NCBI GenBank assembly: GCA_937872175.1
Contig: CALMPI010000017.1
Span: 248,001 to 312,000 of the forward strand
From: an uncultured Flavobacteriales bacterium
Lineage (GTDB): Bacteria; Bacteroidota; Bacteroidia; Flavobacteriales_F; PHOS-HE28
Length of the DNA stretch: 64,000 bases
Direction of reading: 5' to 3'
Below, piece by piece: positions 45,515 to 53,788 of this stretch (position 1 is the first letter of the stretch; each line of letters opens with the position of its first letter). The translations under genes were made by a program, and so were the position numbers. The notes below the pieces were generated by a model. That model was not told the origin of the DNA and ran no database searches. It worked only from the letters and a program-made list of their open reading frames with translations.

Positions 45515-45658
45515 ATGAAGACCCGCACGAACCGCGTGGAGCGCTTGAAGAAGCAGGCCCGGCGCCTGATGCTGGCCGGGGATGTATCACGCTACATGAG
45601 CAAGCTCAGGGAACTTTACGAGACGCGTTCCAGCGGGAACGGGCTCGCGATCGGATAG
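45515..45658 (+). CDS. Small basic helical protein (47 aa)
   Basis: ATG 45515 opens MKTRTNRVERLKKQARRLML, then DVSRYMSKLRELYE. It is rich in Arg and Lys and probably one long helix. Short proteins of this build occur in Bacteroidota genomes, but no role is known. It is followed about 45 nt later by a strong terminator, supporting a transcribed unit. Confidence 0.6.
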   Translation: MKTRTNRVERLKKQARRLMLAGDVSRYMSKLRELYETRSSGNGLAIG

Positions 45659-45704
45659 GCGCCTGGTCCGGGGGACCGGACCGGGGACCTGGTTTTGGTG
45701 AAAG

Positions 45705-45739
45705 AAGGACGGGGCCTGTGGTGGGCCCCGTTCCTTTTT
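45705..45739 (+). terminator. Rho-independent terminator
   Basis: GGACGGGGCC and GGGCCCCGTTCC arms with a TGTGGT loop are followed by TTTTT. It ends the 47-codon gene. Confidence 0.75.
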
Positions 45740-45816
45740 CCATGCCCCGCAAGGGTTGTGGCGTGATCCGACGGGCGGCGTGGATCCTTTTTTCCACATC
45801 CGCGTACAAGGTGCCC

Positions 45817-45993
45817 ATGACGAAGAAGGACAAGATAGCCTTCATCAAGAGCAGCAAGCGCAAATCGCACGTGTACCACGATCTGCAGCGCTACTCGGAC
45901 CAGCAGCTCAACGACCTCATCCGTGAGATCGTGCAGGGCCTGGTGCGGGAGAGCGAGATCATCGCCAACGCCTACATCAACGGCTATCGGTGA
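45817..45993 (+). CDS. Small basic protein (58 aa), unknown function
   Basis: Starts MTKKDKIAFIKSSKRKSHVY at ATG 45817, then a helical part (QLNDLIREIVQGLVRESEII) ending AYINGYR. There is no signal peptide. A longer frame to 45718 would run through the terminator and is rejected. A hairpin follows at 46050, consistent with a small transcribed gene. Confidence 0.55.
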   Translation: MTKKDKIAFIKSSKRKSHVYHDLQRYSDQQLNDLIREIVQGLVRESEIIANAYINGYR

Positions 45994-46049
45994 ACACGAG
46001 CAGGATGCGCGCGCCGGCTTGAGCGAAGGCTGGGAGCGACAGGTAACCG

Positions 46050-46071
46050 GGCCCGGACATTCGTCCGGGCC
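46050..46071 (+). terminator. Short GC-rich hairpin
   Basis: GGCCCGGA and TCCGGGCC with a 6-nt loop are followed by TTGTT. It lies downstream of the 58-codon gene. Confidence 0.6.
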
Positions 46072-46167
46072 TTGTTACGTCCGCCCTCAGCCTTCCGAGC
46101 ATCCACCCCAACGACGCTGGGACGAACGGGTCGGAACGGTACCTTCACCGATACCAAACCCCCGGAC

Positions 46168-48219
46168 ATGAGAACACTGTACACCTTGCTGGCGGCCGCC
46201 CCCTTGTCGGCCTTCGGCCAATCGCTGGTCTCCACCCAGCCGGAGCTGCGCACCGCCCTGCTGGAGGATTTCACCGGCATCCATTGCCAGTACTGCCCCG
46301 AAGGGCATACCGTGGCGGCGGCCATCGAGGCTTCGGCACCTGACCGCGTCGTCATCGTGGGCGTGCACGCCGGCCCCTACGCCACACCGGGCACTGGGGA
46401 GCCGGATTTCCGCACCCAGGCAGGCACCGACATCGACGCCCATTTCACCATCGCGGGTTACCCGGCCGGCGTGATCAACCGCCACCTCTTCAACGGCGCG
46501 GATGACCTGGGTCGCGGCCAGTGGGAAGGCGCCGTGAACGAGATCCTCGGTCTTAGCTCTCCGGTGAACCTGGGCGTGGAGAGCAGCTTCGACGCCGGTA
46601 CGCGCGACCTCACGGTGAACGTGGTGGCCTACTACACGGACAACAGCCCGGCAGGCAACGACTTCATCAGCGTGCTGTTGAAGGAGAGCGACATCGTGGG
46701 CCCGCAGACCAGCACGGGCGGCAACATCCCCAACTACAACCACGAGCACGTGCTGCGCGCCTACATCACGCCCACCTGGGGCGATGAGGTGACCACCACC
46801 ACGGCGGGCACCACCGTCACGCGCACGTACACCTACAACGTCCCGGTCGACTTCGACATCGCGCACTGCGAGGTGGTGGCCTTCATCAGCGAGGACCAGA
46901 GCGAGGTGTATCAGGTGCGCGAGGTGATGGCCGATGGCGGCACCACCCTGCTGATCGGCGGCCTCGACGGCCCGGCCACGCCCTTTGCCGCAGGGGCCAG
47001 CGGCTCATCCACCGCCTTCGGCGCCACGTTCACGAACGCCCTGGGCGCGGATGGACCGTTCACCGTCACGCTCGCAAGCACTGATGCCCCGGCCGATTGG
47101 TCCTCGGGCTTCACGGTGATGGGCAACGCATACACCGGCAGTGCCACGGTGACCTTCGCCAACGGAACGCCCGAGGCCATCGCCGTCGACATCCAACCCG
47201 GCGCCAGCGCAGGTGTGGCCACCTACACCCTCACGGTGGCCTCGGTGGATGAACCCAACGCGCCGGTCCTTTTCGAGCTGATGCACGTGATCAGCGGTGT
47301 CACCGACCTGGTGATCACCAACCCGCAGGCCGAGCCGCACGATCCCCTGTACATGGCCGGACTGGCCGCCGCCAACCAGGCCGGCCGCGCCAAGACCAGC
47401 CGCGCGCTGTTCGGGGGCTTCGCCGGTGCCGGTGCACTGGGAGATGTGAACAACCTCTACTACAATGTCAGCTGGACCTTCCCCAGCCTCACGGACGATG
47501 TGGTGGCCCAGCTCGAAGCCTTCCTGGATGGCGGTGGCAACCTGATGATCGCCGGCCAGGACATCGGCTGGGACCAGAGCGGTGACCCCAACGCGTACGG
47601 CACAGCCATCACCCAGGCCTTTTACGAGGACTATATGTACGCGGACTATGTGGCCGATGGCAGCACGGCGAACAGTTCGGTGAACTTCGAGGACAACGAT
47701 GCGGTGTTCGGTGGGGTGCCCAACTCGAACATCAACAACGTGTTCCAGGGCAACAGCTATCCGGAGGAGATCACGCCCATCGCCCCGGCCGTGCCCATCC
47801 TGCGCTACAACAACCCCAGCAAGATCGGTGGCCTGCGGGTGCAGACCGCAACCTACAAGCTGGTTTACTTCGGTGTGGGCCCCGAGCAGATGACCACCGC
47901 CAGTGTGGGCGAGCAGATGGTGAAGCTGAGCCACGACTGGTTCTATGGCCTGGTGAGCGTCGAGGAGCTGGATGCCGCCTTCGGCGGATCGCTCTGGCCC
48001 GTGCCGGCGGACGGTGAATTGAACGTGTCGCTGGATCAGCCCATCAGCGCCTGGCAGGTGATCGACGCCGCGGGTCGTTCGGTGCTGAGCCCACGCACGG
48101 TGACCGCCACCGACCGGTTGGTGGTGAACGTGTCGGGACTGGCGAACGGGACGTATTCGCTGCTGGTGACCGCGGCCGACGGACGGCGCGCAGCGCGCAG
48201 CTTCACGGTGGCGCACTGA
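46168..48219 (+). CDS. Omp28-related surface protein with T9SS C-terminal domain
   Basis: 683 residues from ATG 46168. The signal peptide ends LSAFG before Gln. Residues about 20-250 form an Omp28/thioredoxin-like domain with a CXXC pair at 40 and 43 (GIHCQYCPEGH). A beta-sandwich follows (residues about 255-370). Residues about 375-600 resemble a flavodoxin-like or glutamine-amidotransferase-like sheet (FLDGGGNLMIAGQDIGWDQ). The end (GSLWPVPADGELNVSLDQP ... ANGTYSLLVTAADGRRAARS) is a type A T9SS domain. Such proteins are outer-membrane or surface exposed; function unknown. A TACCTTCA box lies 22 nt upstream. Confidence 0.9.
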   Translation: MRTLYTLLAAAPLSAFGQSLVSTQPELRTALLEDFTGIHCQYCPEGHTVAAAIEASAPDRVVIVGVHAGPYATPGTGEPDFRTQAGTDIDAHFTIAGYPAGVINRHLFNGADDLGRGQWEGAVNEILGLSSPVNLGVESSFDAGTRDLTVNVVAYYTDNSPAGNDFISVLLKESDIVGPQTSTGGNIPNYNHEHVLRAYITPTWGDEVTTTTAGTTVTRTYTYNVPVDFDIAHCEVVAFISEDQSEVYQVREVMADGGTTLLIGGLDGPATPFAAGASGSSTAFGATFTNALGADGPFTVTLASTDAPADWSSGFTVMGNAYTGSATVTFANGTPEAIAVDIQPGASAGVATYTLTVASVDEPNAPVLFELMHVISGVTDLVITNPQAEPHDPLYMAGLAAANQAGRAKTSRALFGGFAGAGALGDVNNLYYNVSWTFPSLTDDVVAQLEAFLDGGGNLMIAGQDIGWDQSGDPNAYGTAITQAFYEDYMYADYVADGSTANSSVNFEDNDAVFGGVPNSNINNVFQGNSYPEEITPIAPAVPILRYNNPSKIGGLRVQTATYKLVYFGVGPEQMTTASVGEQMVKLSHDWFYGLVSVEELDAAFGGSLWPVPADGELNVSLDQPISAWQVIDAAGRSVLSPRTVTATDRLVVNVSGLANGTYSLLVTAADGRRAARSFTVAH

Positions 48220-48238
48220 TCGGGAAGAGTGCATGAGC

Positions 48239-48266
48239 GGGGCCGGTGGCGATCGCCACCGGCCCC
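48239..48266 (+). terminator. Perfect GC hairpin after the Omp28-like gene
   Basis: A 28-nt perfect palindrome (GGGGCCGGTGGCGA and its complement) starts 20 nt after the stop. There is no T run. Confidence 0.6.
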
Positions 48267-48298
48267 GCCCGTTCCGGACCCATCCTGACCTGGATCAT

Positions 48299-48306
48299 TA
48301 GCTTTA
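48299..48306 (+). promoter_or_regulatory. Putative -7 box TAGCTTTA for recJ
   Basis: TAGCTTTA, differing from TAnnTTTG at the last base, ends 4 nt before the recJ ATG. Confidence 0.3.
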
Positions 48307-48310
48307 GGCC

Positions 48311-50080
48311 ATGAGCCGACCTGCGAACATCCGTTGGCGCCTGAAGCCCGAGCCCGACCCCGCGGCGGTGGCCGCCTTGACCAACGACCGCTGCCCGGCA
48401 CCGCTGGCCCGGGTGCTCGCGCAACGGGGCATCACCGGTCCCTCGGAGGCCTCCGCGTTCTTCCGCCCCGACCGGCGCGGGCTGCACGATCCCTTCCTGA
48501 TGGCCGACATGCAGCGGGCCGTGGAACGCATCGAGCGGGCTCTGGGCGATGGCGAGCGCATCATGGTCTATGGCGATTACGATGTCGACGGCACCACGGC
48601 CGTGGCCCTGGTCACCAGTTTCCTCCATCGCTTCACCGGCCAGCTGTCCTTCTACATCCCCGATCGCTACGCGGAAGGCTATGGCATCTCCACACAGGGC
48701 ATCGACCATGCCGCACGCGAAGGTGTGGGTCTGATCATCGCACTGGATTGCGGCATCAAGGCGGTGGACAAGGTGGCCTACGCGGCGGAGAAGGGCATCG
48801 ACATGATCATCTGCGACCATCACCGGCCCGGCGAGGTGCTTCCGGCGGCCGTGGCGGTGCTCGACCCCAAGCGCGACGACTGTCCCTATCCCTACAAGGA
48901 GCTCAGCGGCTGCGGCATCGGCTTCAAGCTCATGCAGGGCCTGGCCACGCGCAACGGCATCCCGTTCAGCGAACTGGAGGCCCTGCTCGACCTGGTGGCG
49001 GTGAGCACCGCCTGCGACATCGTGCCGGTGACCGGCGAGAACCGGATCCTGTGCGCCGCCGGCCTGGACCGGCTGAACAAGGATCCCCGGCCGGGCATCA
49101 AGGCCATGCTGGAAATGGCCAACGTGAAGCGCACCCTCACGGTCACCGACCTGGTCTTTGTACTGGGCCCTCGGATCAACGCGGCGGGCCGCATCGAGCA
49201 CGGGCGGCAGGCCGTGGAACTGCTGCTGGCCCACGATGCCGCGCAGGCCGAGCAGATGAGCGCCCGCATCGACCGTAACAACGTGGAGCGCCAGGGCCTG
49301 GACAAGGAGACCACCCGCCAGGCCTTGGAGCGCATCGCCACCGATGAGTTCCTGCAGGCCTCGTGGAGCACGGTGGTCTTCGACCCCGGCTGGCACAAGG
49401 GCGTCATCGGCATCGTGGCCTCGCGCCTGATCGAGGTGCACTACCGGCCCACCATCGTCCTCACCGAGAGCAACGGCAAGGTGGCCGGCTCGGCCCGCAG
49501 CGTGAAGGGCTTCGATGTGTACGAGGCGATCAGCGCCTGCAGCGACCTGCTGGAGCAGTTCGGCGGGCACACCTATGCGGCGGGGCTCACGCTCGATCCG
49601 GCGAACCTGGAGACCTTCCGCAGGCGCTTTGAGGAGGTGGTGCGCGGCACCCTGCGCGAGGAGCAGCGCACGCCGGAGGAGGAGGTCGACGCAGAGATCA
49701 CCTTGCGCGACATCAGCGACCGCTTCGTGCGCGTGCTGCACCACATGGCACCCTACGGCCCCGGCAACATGCGCCCGGTCTTCCTCACCCGGGGGGTGGT
49801 GGACAAGGGGCGGGCGCGCATCGTGGGCGAGAACCACCTGAAGATGAACCTGGCCGACCCCAACGACCCACGCCGGGAGGTGGACGCCATCGCCTTCCGG
49901 CAGGGCCATCACATGGAGCTGGTGCGCTCCGGCGCGCCGTTCAGCGTCATCTACACCCTGGAGGAGAACACGTGGAACGGCCGCACCACCGTGCAGATGA
50001 ACATCAAGGACATCAAGCCCGGCACCGCCGACCTGCTGGTGAACGAGCCGTTGGCCAGCGCCGTGGGCGAACCGGCCTGA
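48311..50080 (+). CDS. recJ: Single-stranded-DNA-specific exonuclease RecJ
   Basis: 589 residues. RecJ degrades single-stranded DNA 5' to 3' in recombination and repair. The DHH phosphoesterase domain has MVYGDYDVDGTTAVAL, LIIALDCGIK and MIICDHHRPG with all metal ligands. DHHA1 shows GSARSVKGFDVYEAI and FGGHTYAAGLTL. The C-terminal OB-fold (RFVRVLHHMAPYGPGNMRPV) is present. The heme/copper surface-protein gene follows after 34 nt and may be co-transcribed. Confidence 0.95.
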   Translation: MSRPANIRWRLKPEPDPAAVAALTNDRCPAPLARVLAQRGITGPSEASAFFRPDRRGLHDPFLMADMQRAVERIERALGDGERIMVYGDYDVDGTTAVALVTSFLHRFTGQLSFYIPDRYAEGYGISTQGIDHAAREGVGLIIALDCGIKAVDKVAYAAEKGIDMIICDHHRPGEVLPAAVAVLDPKRDDCPYPYKELSGCGIGFKLMQGLATRNGIPFSELEALLDLVAVSTACDIVPVTGENRILCAAGLDRLNKDPRPGIKAMLEMANVKRTLTVTDLVFVLGPRINAAGRIEHGRQAVELLLAHDAAQAEQMSARIDRNNVERQGLDKETTRQALERIATDEFLQASWSTVVFDPGWHKGVIGIVASRLIEVHYRPTIVLTESNGKVAGSARSVKGFDVYEAISACSDLLEQFGGHTYAAGLTLDPANLETFRRRFEEVVRGTLREEQRTPEEEVDAEITLRDISDRFVRVLHHMAPYGPGNMRPVFLTRGVVDKGRARIVGENHLKMNLADPNDPRREVDAIAFRQGHHMELVRSGAPFSVIYTLEENTWNGRTTVQMNIKDIKPGTADLLVNEPLASAVGEPA

Positions 50081-50114
50081 TCGAACCCTGAAGAACGCCC
50101 TGCGTCCAACCCCC

Positions 50115-51686
50115 ATGCGCCACCTGCTCGCCACCGCGCTCGTCCTGCCGCTTGCTGCGGCCGCACAGATCACCACGCCCACCTGGAGCGCGGACATCGC
50201 CTGCATTGTGTTCTCCCATTGCGCCCCCTGCCACCGTGAAGGCGGGGCGGGCCATTTCCCGCTCACGAGCTTCGTGGAGGCCTTTCCGTACCGCAACGAC
50301 ATCCGCGATGCCACCCAGCTGCGCCTGATGCCGCCTTGGCCGCCGGACGAGGACTACCGCAGCCTGGCGCACGAGCGCCTGTTGACCCAGGACGAGGTGG
50401 ACCTCATCGCGGCCTGGGTGAACGGGGGTGCTCCGGAAGGGGACCCGAACCTGGCCCCGCCGCCACCCGTCTTCGCCAGCGACTGGGTGATCGCGCAGCC
50501 GGACATCACCGCGCGGATGGAGGAATACGTGGTGCCGCCCTCCACCAACGACAACTACCGCTGCTTCGTGCTGCCCATCAACAACCCCACGGACCGCTTC
50601 ATCACCGGCTTCGAGGTGGTGCCGGGCAACACGGCGGTGGTGCACCACGTGCTCGTGTTCACCGATGAGACCGGCCAGGCGGCCCAGCTCGATGCGGGCG
50701 ATCCCGAACCGGGCTATGCGAGCTTCGGCGGCATCGGGGTGTCCGGCGCGAAGCTGGTGGGCGAATGGGTGCCGGGGGCCGACCCCTACTTCACACCACC
50801 CGGCATGGGCCTGCCGCTGCCGGCCAACGCCGACCTGGTGATCCAGGTGCACTATCCGGCGGGCAGCACCTTCGCAATGGACAGCACCCGCGTGAACCTG
50901 CAGCTGTCGCCGGGCGGCTTCGTGCGTGAGATGGCCCTGGACCCCATCCTGGAACATGGGGCCACGCTGATCGACGGTCCCCTGGTGATCCCGCCCAACG
51001 TGGTGAAGACGTTCCACAACCAGTACACGGTTCCCATCCCGGCCACCATCACGGCCATCGGCCCGCACGCTCACCTGCTGTGCACGCGCATGAAGGCCTA
51101 CGCCGTGCTGCCGGGCAACGACACCGTTCCCCTGATCGACATTCCCGAGTGGGATTTCCGCTGGCAGGGGCTCTACGCGTTCCGCAAGCCGATCTTCCTG
51201 CCCACGGGCACGGTGCTGCATGGCGAGGCCACCTACGACAACACCACCGCCAACCCGGACAACCCCAACGACCCACCGCAGTGGGTGACGCTGGGCGAGG
51301 CCACCACCGATGAGATGATGCTCTTCTACTTCGGATGGACCTTCGGCCTGGCCTCCGATACGCTGATCGTGGTGGACACCGCCGCGCACGCCGCGCATCA
51401 TCTGGACTGCGAACCTTCCACGCCGGTGGGCTTGCCGGACCCGGCGGAGGTGGCCGATCCGCGTGTGCATCCCGTGCCCGCCGACGACCAGGTGTTCCTC
51501 TCCGGGCTGGCCGGCCCCGGCACGCTCGAGCTGCGCGATGCCGCAGGACGGCTCTGCGGGCGCTGGAGCGTGCGCGGCCATGCGCATTCGCTCGATCTGC
51601 AGGACGTGAAGAGCGGGGCCTATATCGCGCTGCTGCGGGATGAACGCGGCCAGGTGATCCAAAGCGCCCGCGTGCTGAAGCGATGA
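50115..51686 (+). CDS. Heme c plus copper type II monooxygenase-like surface protein with T9SS C-terminal domain
   Basis: 523 residues. The signal peptide ends LAAAA before Gln. A c-type heme site CAPCH is at residues 36-40 in a short cytochrome segment. Residues about 130-420 match the peptidylglycine/dopamine monooxygenase copper fold with every ligand present: H177-H178 (VVHHVLVF), H246 (IQVHY), H318 and H320 (GPHAHLL) and Met401 or 402 (DEMMLFYF). Residues about 445-523 form a type A T9SS domain (VHPVPADDQVFLSGL). It probably oxidises an unknown substrate at the cell surface, with the heme as electron entry (inference). The stop overlaps tadA (ATGA). Confidence 0.87.
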   Translation: MRHLLATALVLPLAAAAQITTPTWSADIACIVFSHCAPCHREGGAGHFPLTSFVEAFPYRNDIRDATQLRLMPPWPPDEDYRSLAHERLLTQDEVDLIAAWVNGGAPEGDPNLAPPPPVFASDWVIAQPDITARMEEYVVPPSTNDNYRCFVLPINNPTDRFITGFEVVPGNTAVVHHVLVFTDETGQAAQLDAGDPEPGYASFGGIGVSGAKLVGEWVPGADPYFTPPGMGLPLPANADLVIQVHYPAGSTFAMDSTRVNLQLSPGGFVREMALDPILEHGATLIDGPLVIPPNVVKTFHNQYTVPIPATITAIGPHAHLLCTRMKAYAVLPGNDTVPLIDIPEWDFRWQGLYAFRKPIFLPTGTVLHGEATYDNTTANPDNPNDPPQWVTLGEATTDEMMLFYFGWTFGLASDTLIVVDTAAHAAHHLDCEPSTPVGLPDPAEVADPRVHPVPADDQVFLSGLAGPGTLELRDAAGRLCGRWSVRGHAHSLDLQDVKSGAYIALLRDERGQVIQSARVLKR

Positions 51687-52132
51687 TCCAGGTGGGCGGC
51701 GATGAGCATTGGATGCGCCAGGCCCTGCGCGAGGCCGAGCGCGCCTTCAGCCTGGACGAGGTGGCTGTGGGCGCTGTGGTGGTGTGCCAGGACCGCATCA
51801 TCGCCAAGGCGCACAACCTTACCGAGCGGCTCAACGACGTCACCGCCCATGCCGAAATGCAGTGCATCACCGCGGCGGCCACGCACCTGGGCGGCAAGTA
51901 CCTCGCGGACTGCACGCTGTACGTCACGCTCGAGCCCTGTGTGATGTGCGCCGGGGCTTTGCGCTGGTCGCAGCTGGGGCGGCTGGTCTTCGGTGCGTTC
52001 GATGAGAAGGCCGGCTACCGGCGCATCGGGGCGAGCTTGATGCATCCCAAGACCCAGGTGACCGGCGGCGTGCTGGAGCCCGAGTGCGCGGACCTGATGA
52101 AGGCCTTCTTCCGGAGGAAGCGGGCGTTGTGA
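51683..52132 (+). CDS. tadA: tRNA-specific adenosine-34 deaminase
   Basis: 149 residues. TadA converts adenosine to inosine at the wobble position of tRNA-Arg. The zinc site is VTAHAEMQCI (His and catalytic Glu) and TLEPCVMCAGAL (two Cys). GAFDEKAGYR and the basic C-terminal helix AFFRRKRAL are typical. It overlaps the preceding gene by 4 nt. Confidence 0.93.
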   Translation: MIQVGGDEHWMRQALREAERAFSLDEVAVGAVVVCQDRIIAKAHNLTERLNDVTAHAEMQCITAAATHLGGKYLADCTLYVTLEPCVMCAGALRWSQLGRLVFGAFDEKAGYRRIGASLMHPKTQVTGGVLEPECADLMKAFFRRKRAL

Positions 52133-52266
52133 GCTCAGGGAGCTGGGTGTGCCACACGCAGAGGCGCAGGGAACCCAGAGCAACTTCGAACCCTTCTCGC
52201 GAGCAGCCCGAAGGGATGCGTGGCGATCTCCTTCCTGACCGTCATCGCGAGCCGGTCCCGTAGGGC

Positions 52267-52352
52267 CGGCGTGGCGATCTCCCTGGCCAATGATCGGAGC
52301 ACTTCCAGGGAGATCGCTTCGGCGCCAAGGCGCGCCTCGCGAAGACGTGTTG
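52267..52352 (+). repeat. Outer repeat, copy 1, with a 13-bp hairpin
   Basis: GCGATCTCCCTGG (52274-52286) and CCAGGGAGATCGC (52305-52317) are perfectly complementary. The unit ends with CTCGCGAAGACGTGT, echoed by copy 2. A further half unit, GCGTGGCGATCTCC, occurs at about 52219. Confidence 0.75.
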
Positions 52353-52357
52353 GGTTG

Positions 52358-52722
52358 GCGTGGAGCGTTCCACGCGCAGGAGGGGCGTTCACGCGGTCAA
52401 GCCCCCTCCTGGGCAGCGATCGCTCGCTGCTCCCATCAAGGAGGGGCACGGGGCGGTTTCCTCGTTCATCAATTATGCGGCATGACTGGGTTGATACCTC
52501 CCCCGGCGCCTCCTTGCCCGGCGCGTGGAGCGTTCCACGCGCAGGAGGGGAGTTCACGCCATCAAGCCCCCTCCTGAGCAGCGATCGCTCGCTGCTCCCA
52601 TCAAGGAGGGGCACGGGGTGGTTTCCTCGTTCATCAATTATGCGGCATGACTGGGTTGATACCTCCCCCGGCGCCTCCCTGCCCGGCGCGTGGAGCGTTC
52701 CACACGCAGGAGGGGTGTTCGC
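52358..52722 (+). repeat. 165-bp tandem repeat, 2.2 copies
   Basis: Units begin at 52358, 52523 and 52688 (partial, about 35 bp), each with GCGTGGAGCGTTCCAC. The two full units differ at only a few positions. Each holds a nested hairpin (52403-52446 and 52568-52611): CCCCTCCT pairs with AGGAGGGG, and inside it GCAGCGA pairs with TCGCTGC. Each also starts with a small palindrome, GCGTGGA/TCCACGC. Confidence 0.9.
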
Positions 52723-52731
52723 GCGATAGTC

Positions 52732-52817
52732 GGCGTGGCGATCTCCCTGGTCAGTGATCCGATCTCTTCCGGGAGATCGCTTCCCCTGCAAAGCCAGGCT
52801 CGCGAAAACGTGTCGGG
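52732..52817 (+). repeat. Outer repeat, copy 2
   Basis: A direct copy of 52267-52352 with several changes in the loop and flank. The stem (GCGATCTCCCTGG at 52738-52750 with CCGGGAGATCGC) is kept apart from a single bulge. Confidence 0.7.
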
Positions 52818-52845
52818 AAGATCACCCGCCCATCCAGCTCCGCCC

Positions 52846-53277
52846 TCAACGCCCGCCCAGTGTGCGCCGTTTCCGCCGGGCCTTGGCCAGCTGTTCCTGC
52901 GCGAGCACCTCGTTCAGCGCGACGGCCTGCTGGATCAGGCGGCGCAGGGCGCCCTCGGGCAAGGGACCTGGGGCCGGCGGCGGGAGGTAGTGCCGGATCT
53001 GCGCGTGGTCCGTTCGGGCGAACAGCCCCTCGGGGTCGCCTAGGTGCACGCCCTCCACAAAGCCCAGCACCAGCCCCTTCTTCTGCAGGCTGAGGTAGCA
53101 CATCCAGCGCCGGTGTTCATAGAACGGGATGCCGTACTTCCAGGTCTCCGCCATTCGGGGAGAGGCCTCCAGCAGCAGGTCGCGCAGGCGCAGGGCCTGT
53201 TCCTGCCACGGAGCGGGCAGCCCCTCGAACCAACCCTGGATGCGGGTGGTGGAGGGCACGGGACGAGAGGTGGGCAT
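52846..53277 (-). CDS. DUF1801 domain protein
   Basis: 143 residues from ATG 53277; the much longer frame upstream is a shadow of the bacilliredoxin gene. The domain runs from TTRIQGWFEGLPAPWQEQAL through ASPRMAETWKYGIPFYEHRR and MCYLSLQKKGLVLGFVEGVH, the usual DUF1801 pattern. A basic C-terminal tail (LAKARRKRRTLGGR) may bind nucleic acid or simply be unstructured. The domain's biochemical role is unknown. It is divergent from the bacilliredoxin gene. Confidence 0.88.
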   Translation of the reverse strand: MPTSRPVPSTTRIQGWFEGLPAPWQEQALRLRDLLLEASPRMAETWKYGIPFYEHRRWMCYLSLQKKGLVLGFVEGVHLGDPEGLFARTDHAQIRHYLPPPAPGPLPEGALRRLIQQAVALNEVLAQEQLAKARRKRRTLGGR

Positions 53278-53297
53278 GTGCCCCTTGACGGACCCGT

Positions 53298-53305
53298 TAC
53301 TTTTG
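53298..53305 (+). promoter_or_regulatory. -7 box TACTTTTG for the bacilliredoxin gene
   Basis: A full TAnnTTTG match, 59 nt before the ATG at 53365. Confidence 0.5.
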
Positions 53306-53364
53306 TACCGCCGTCGGGGACCGCAAATGTGGCTCCGAGGGCGGCCCGTCCAACCCGAACGACC

Positions 53365-53775
53365 ATGTACCCTCCCGAACTCGTCGCCCCCATGAAGACC
53401 GACCTCACCAGTGTCGGCTTCGAGGACCTCAAGACCCCCGATCAAGTGGACAAGGCGCTGGCCCAGCCCGGCACCGTGCTCTGCGTGGTGAACAGCGTGT
53501 GCGGCTGCGCCGCCGGTGCAGCGCGCCCCGGCGTGAAGATGAGTTTGCGCGGCGCCAAGCGGCCCGAGAAGCTCGTCACCGTGTTCGCCGGGGTGGACAC
53601 CGACGCCACCATGCAGGCGCGCAAGCACTTCCTGCCCTACCCGCCCAGCAGCCCCAGCATGGCGCTGTTCAAGGACGGCAAGTTGGTGCACTTCCTGGAG
53701 CGCCACCACATCGAGGGCCGCACCGCGGAGATGATCGCGGACAACCTGCAGATGGCCTACGAGGAGTTCTGCTGA
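53365..53775 (+). CDS. BrxA/BrxB-family bacilliredoxin
   Basis: 136 residues. It begins MYPPELVAPMKTDLTSVGFE and carries the CGC active site in VVNSVCGCAAGAARPG, which is diagnostic for the YphP/YqiW family. The C-terminus (LVHFLERHHIEGRTAEMIA) also matches. In Firmicutes these proteins remove bacillithiol from oxidised proteins; the thiol used here is not evident. It stands alone, divergent from DUF1801. Confidence 0.93.
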   Translation: MYPPELVAPMKTDLTSVGFEDLKTPDQVDKALAQPGTVLCVVNSVCGCAAGAARPGVKMSLRGAKRPEKLVTVFAGVDTDATMQARKHFLPYPPSSPSMALFKDGKLVHFLERHHIEGRTAEMIADNLQMAYEEFC

Positions 53776-53788
53776 ACAGAGCCTTCGA

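Larger units (their letters stand above)
52133..52845. other. Gene-free, repeat-built region between tadA and the DUF1801 gene
   Basis: 713 nt with no convincing gene. It consists of an outer repeat at 52267-52352 and 52732-52817, and between them 2.2 tandem copies of a 165-bp unit. Open frames cross it on both strands only because 165 is a multiple of three. The encoded text is repetitive and lacks protein-like composition. Confidence 0.8.

Noticed and set aside
45718-45816. Upstream extension of the 58-codon gene
   Set aside because: It would pass through a terminator hairpin, and homology-like sequence begins at ATG 45817.
52358-52722. Possible CRISPR array
   Set aside because: Units are 165 bp and contiguous, without short repeats separated by unique spacers, and no cas gene is present.
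52135-52791. 218-codon minus-strand frame and 169-codon plus-strand frame over the repeats
   Set aside because: Both are open because the 165-bp unit is a multiple of three. The repeated text has no protein-like features.
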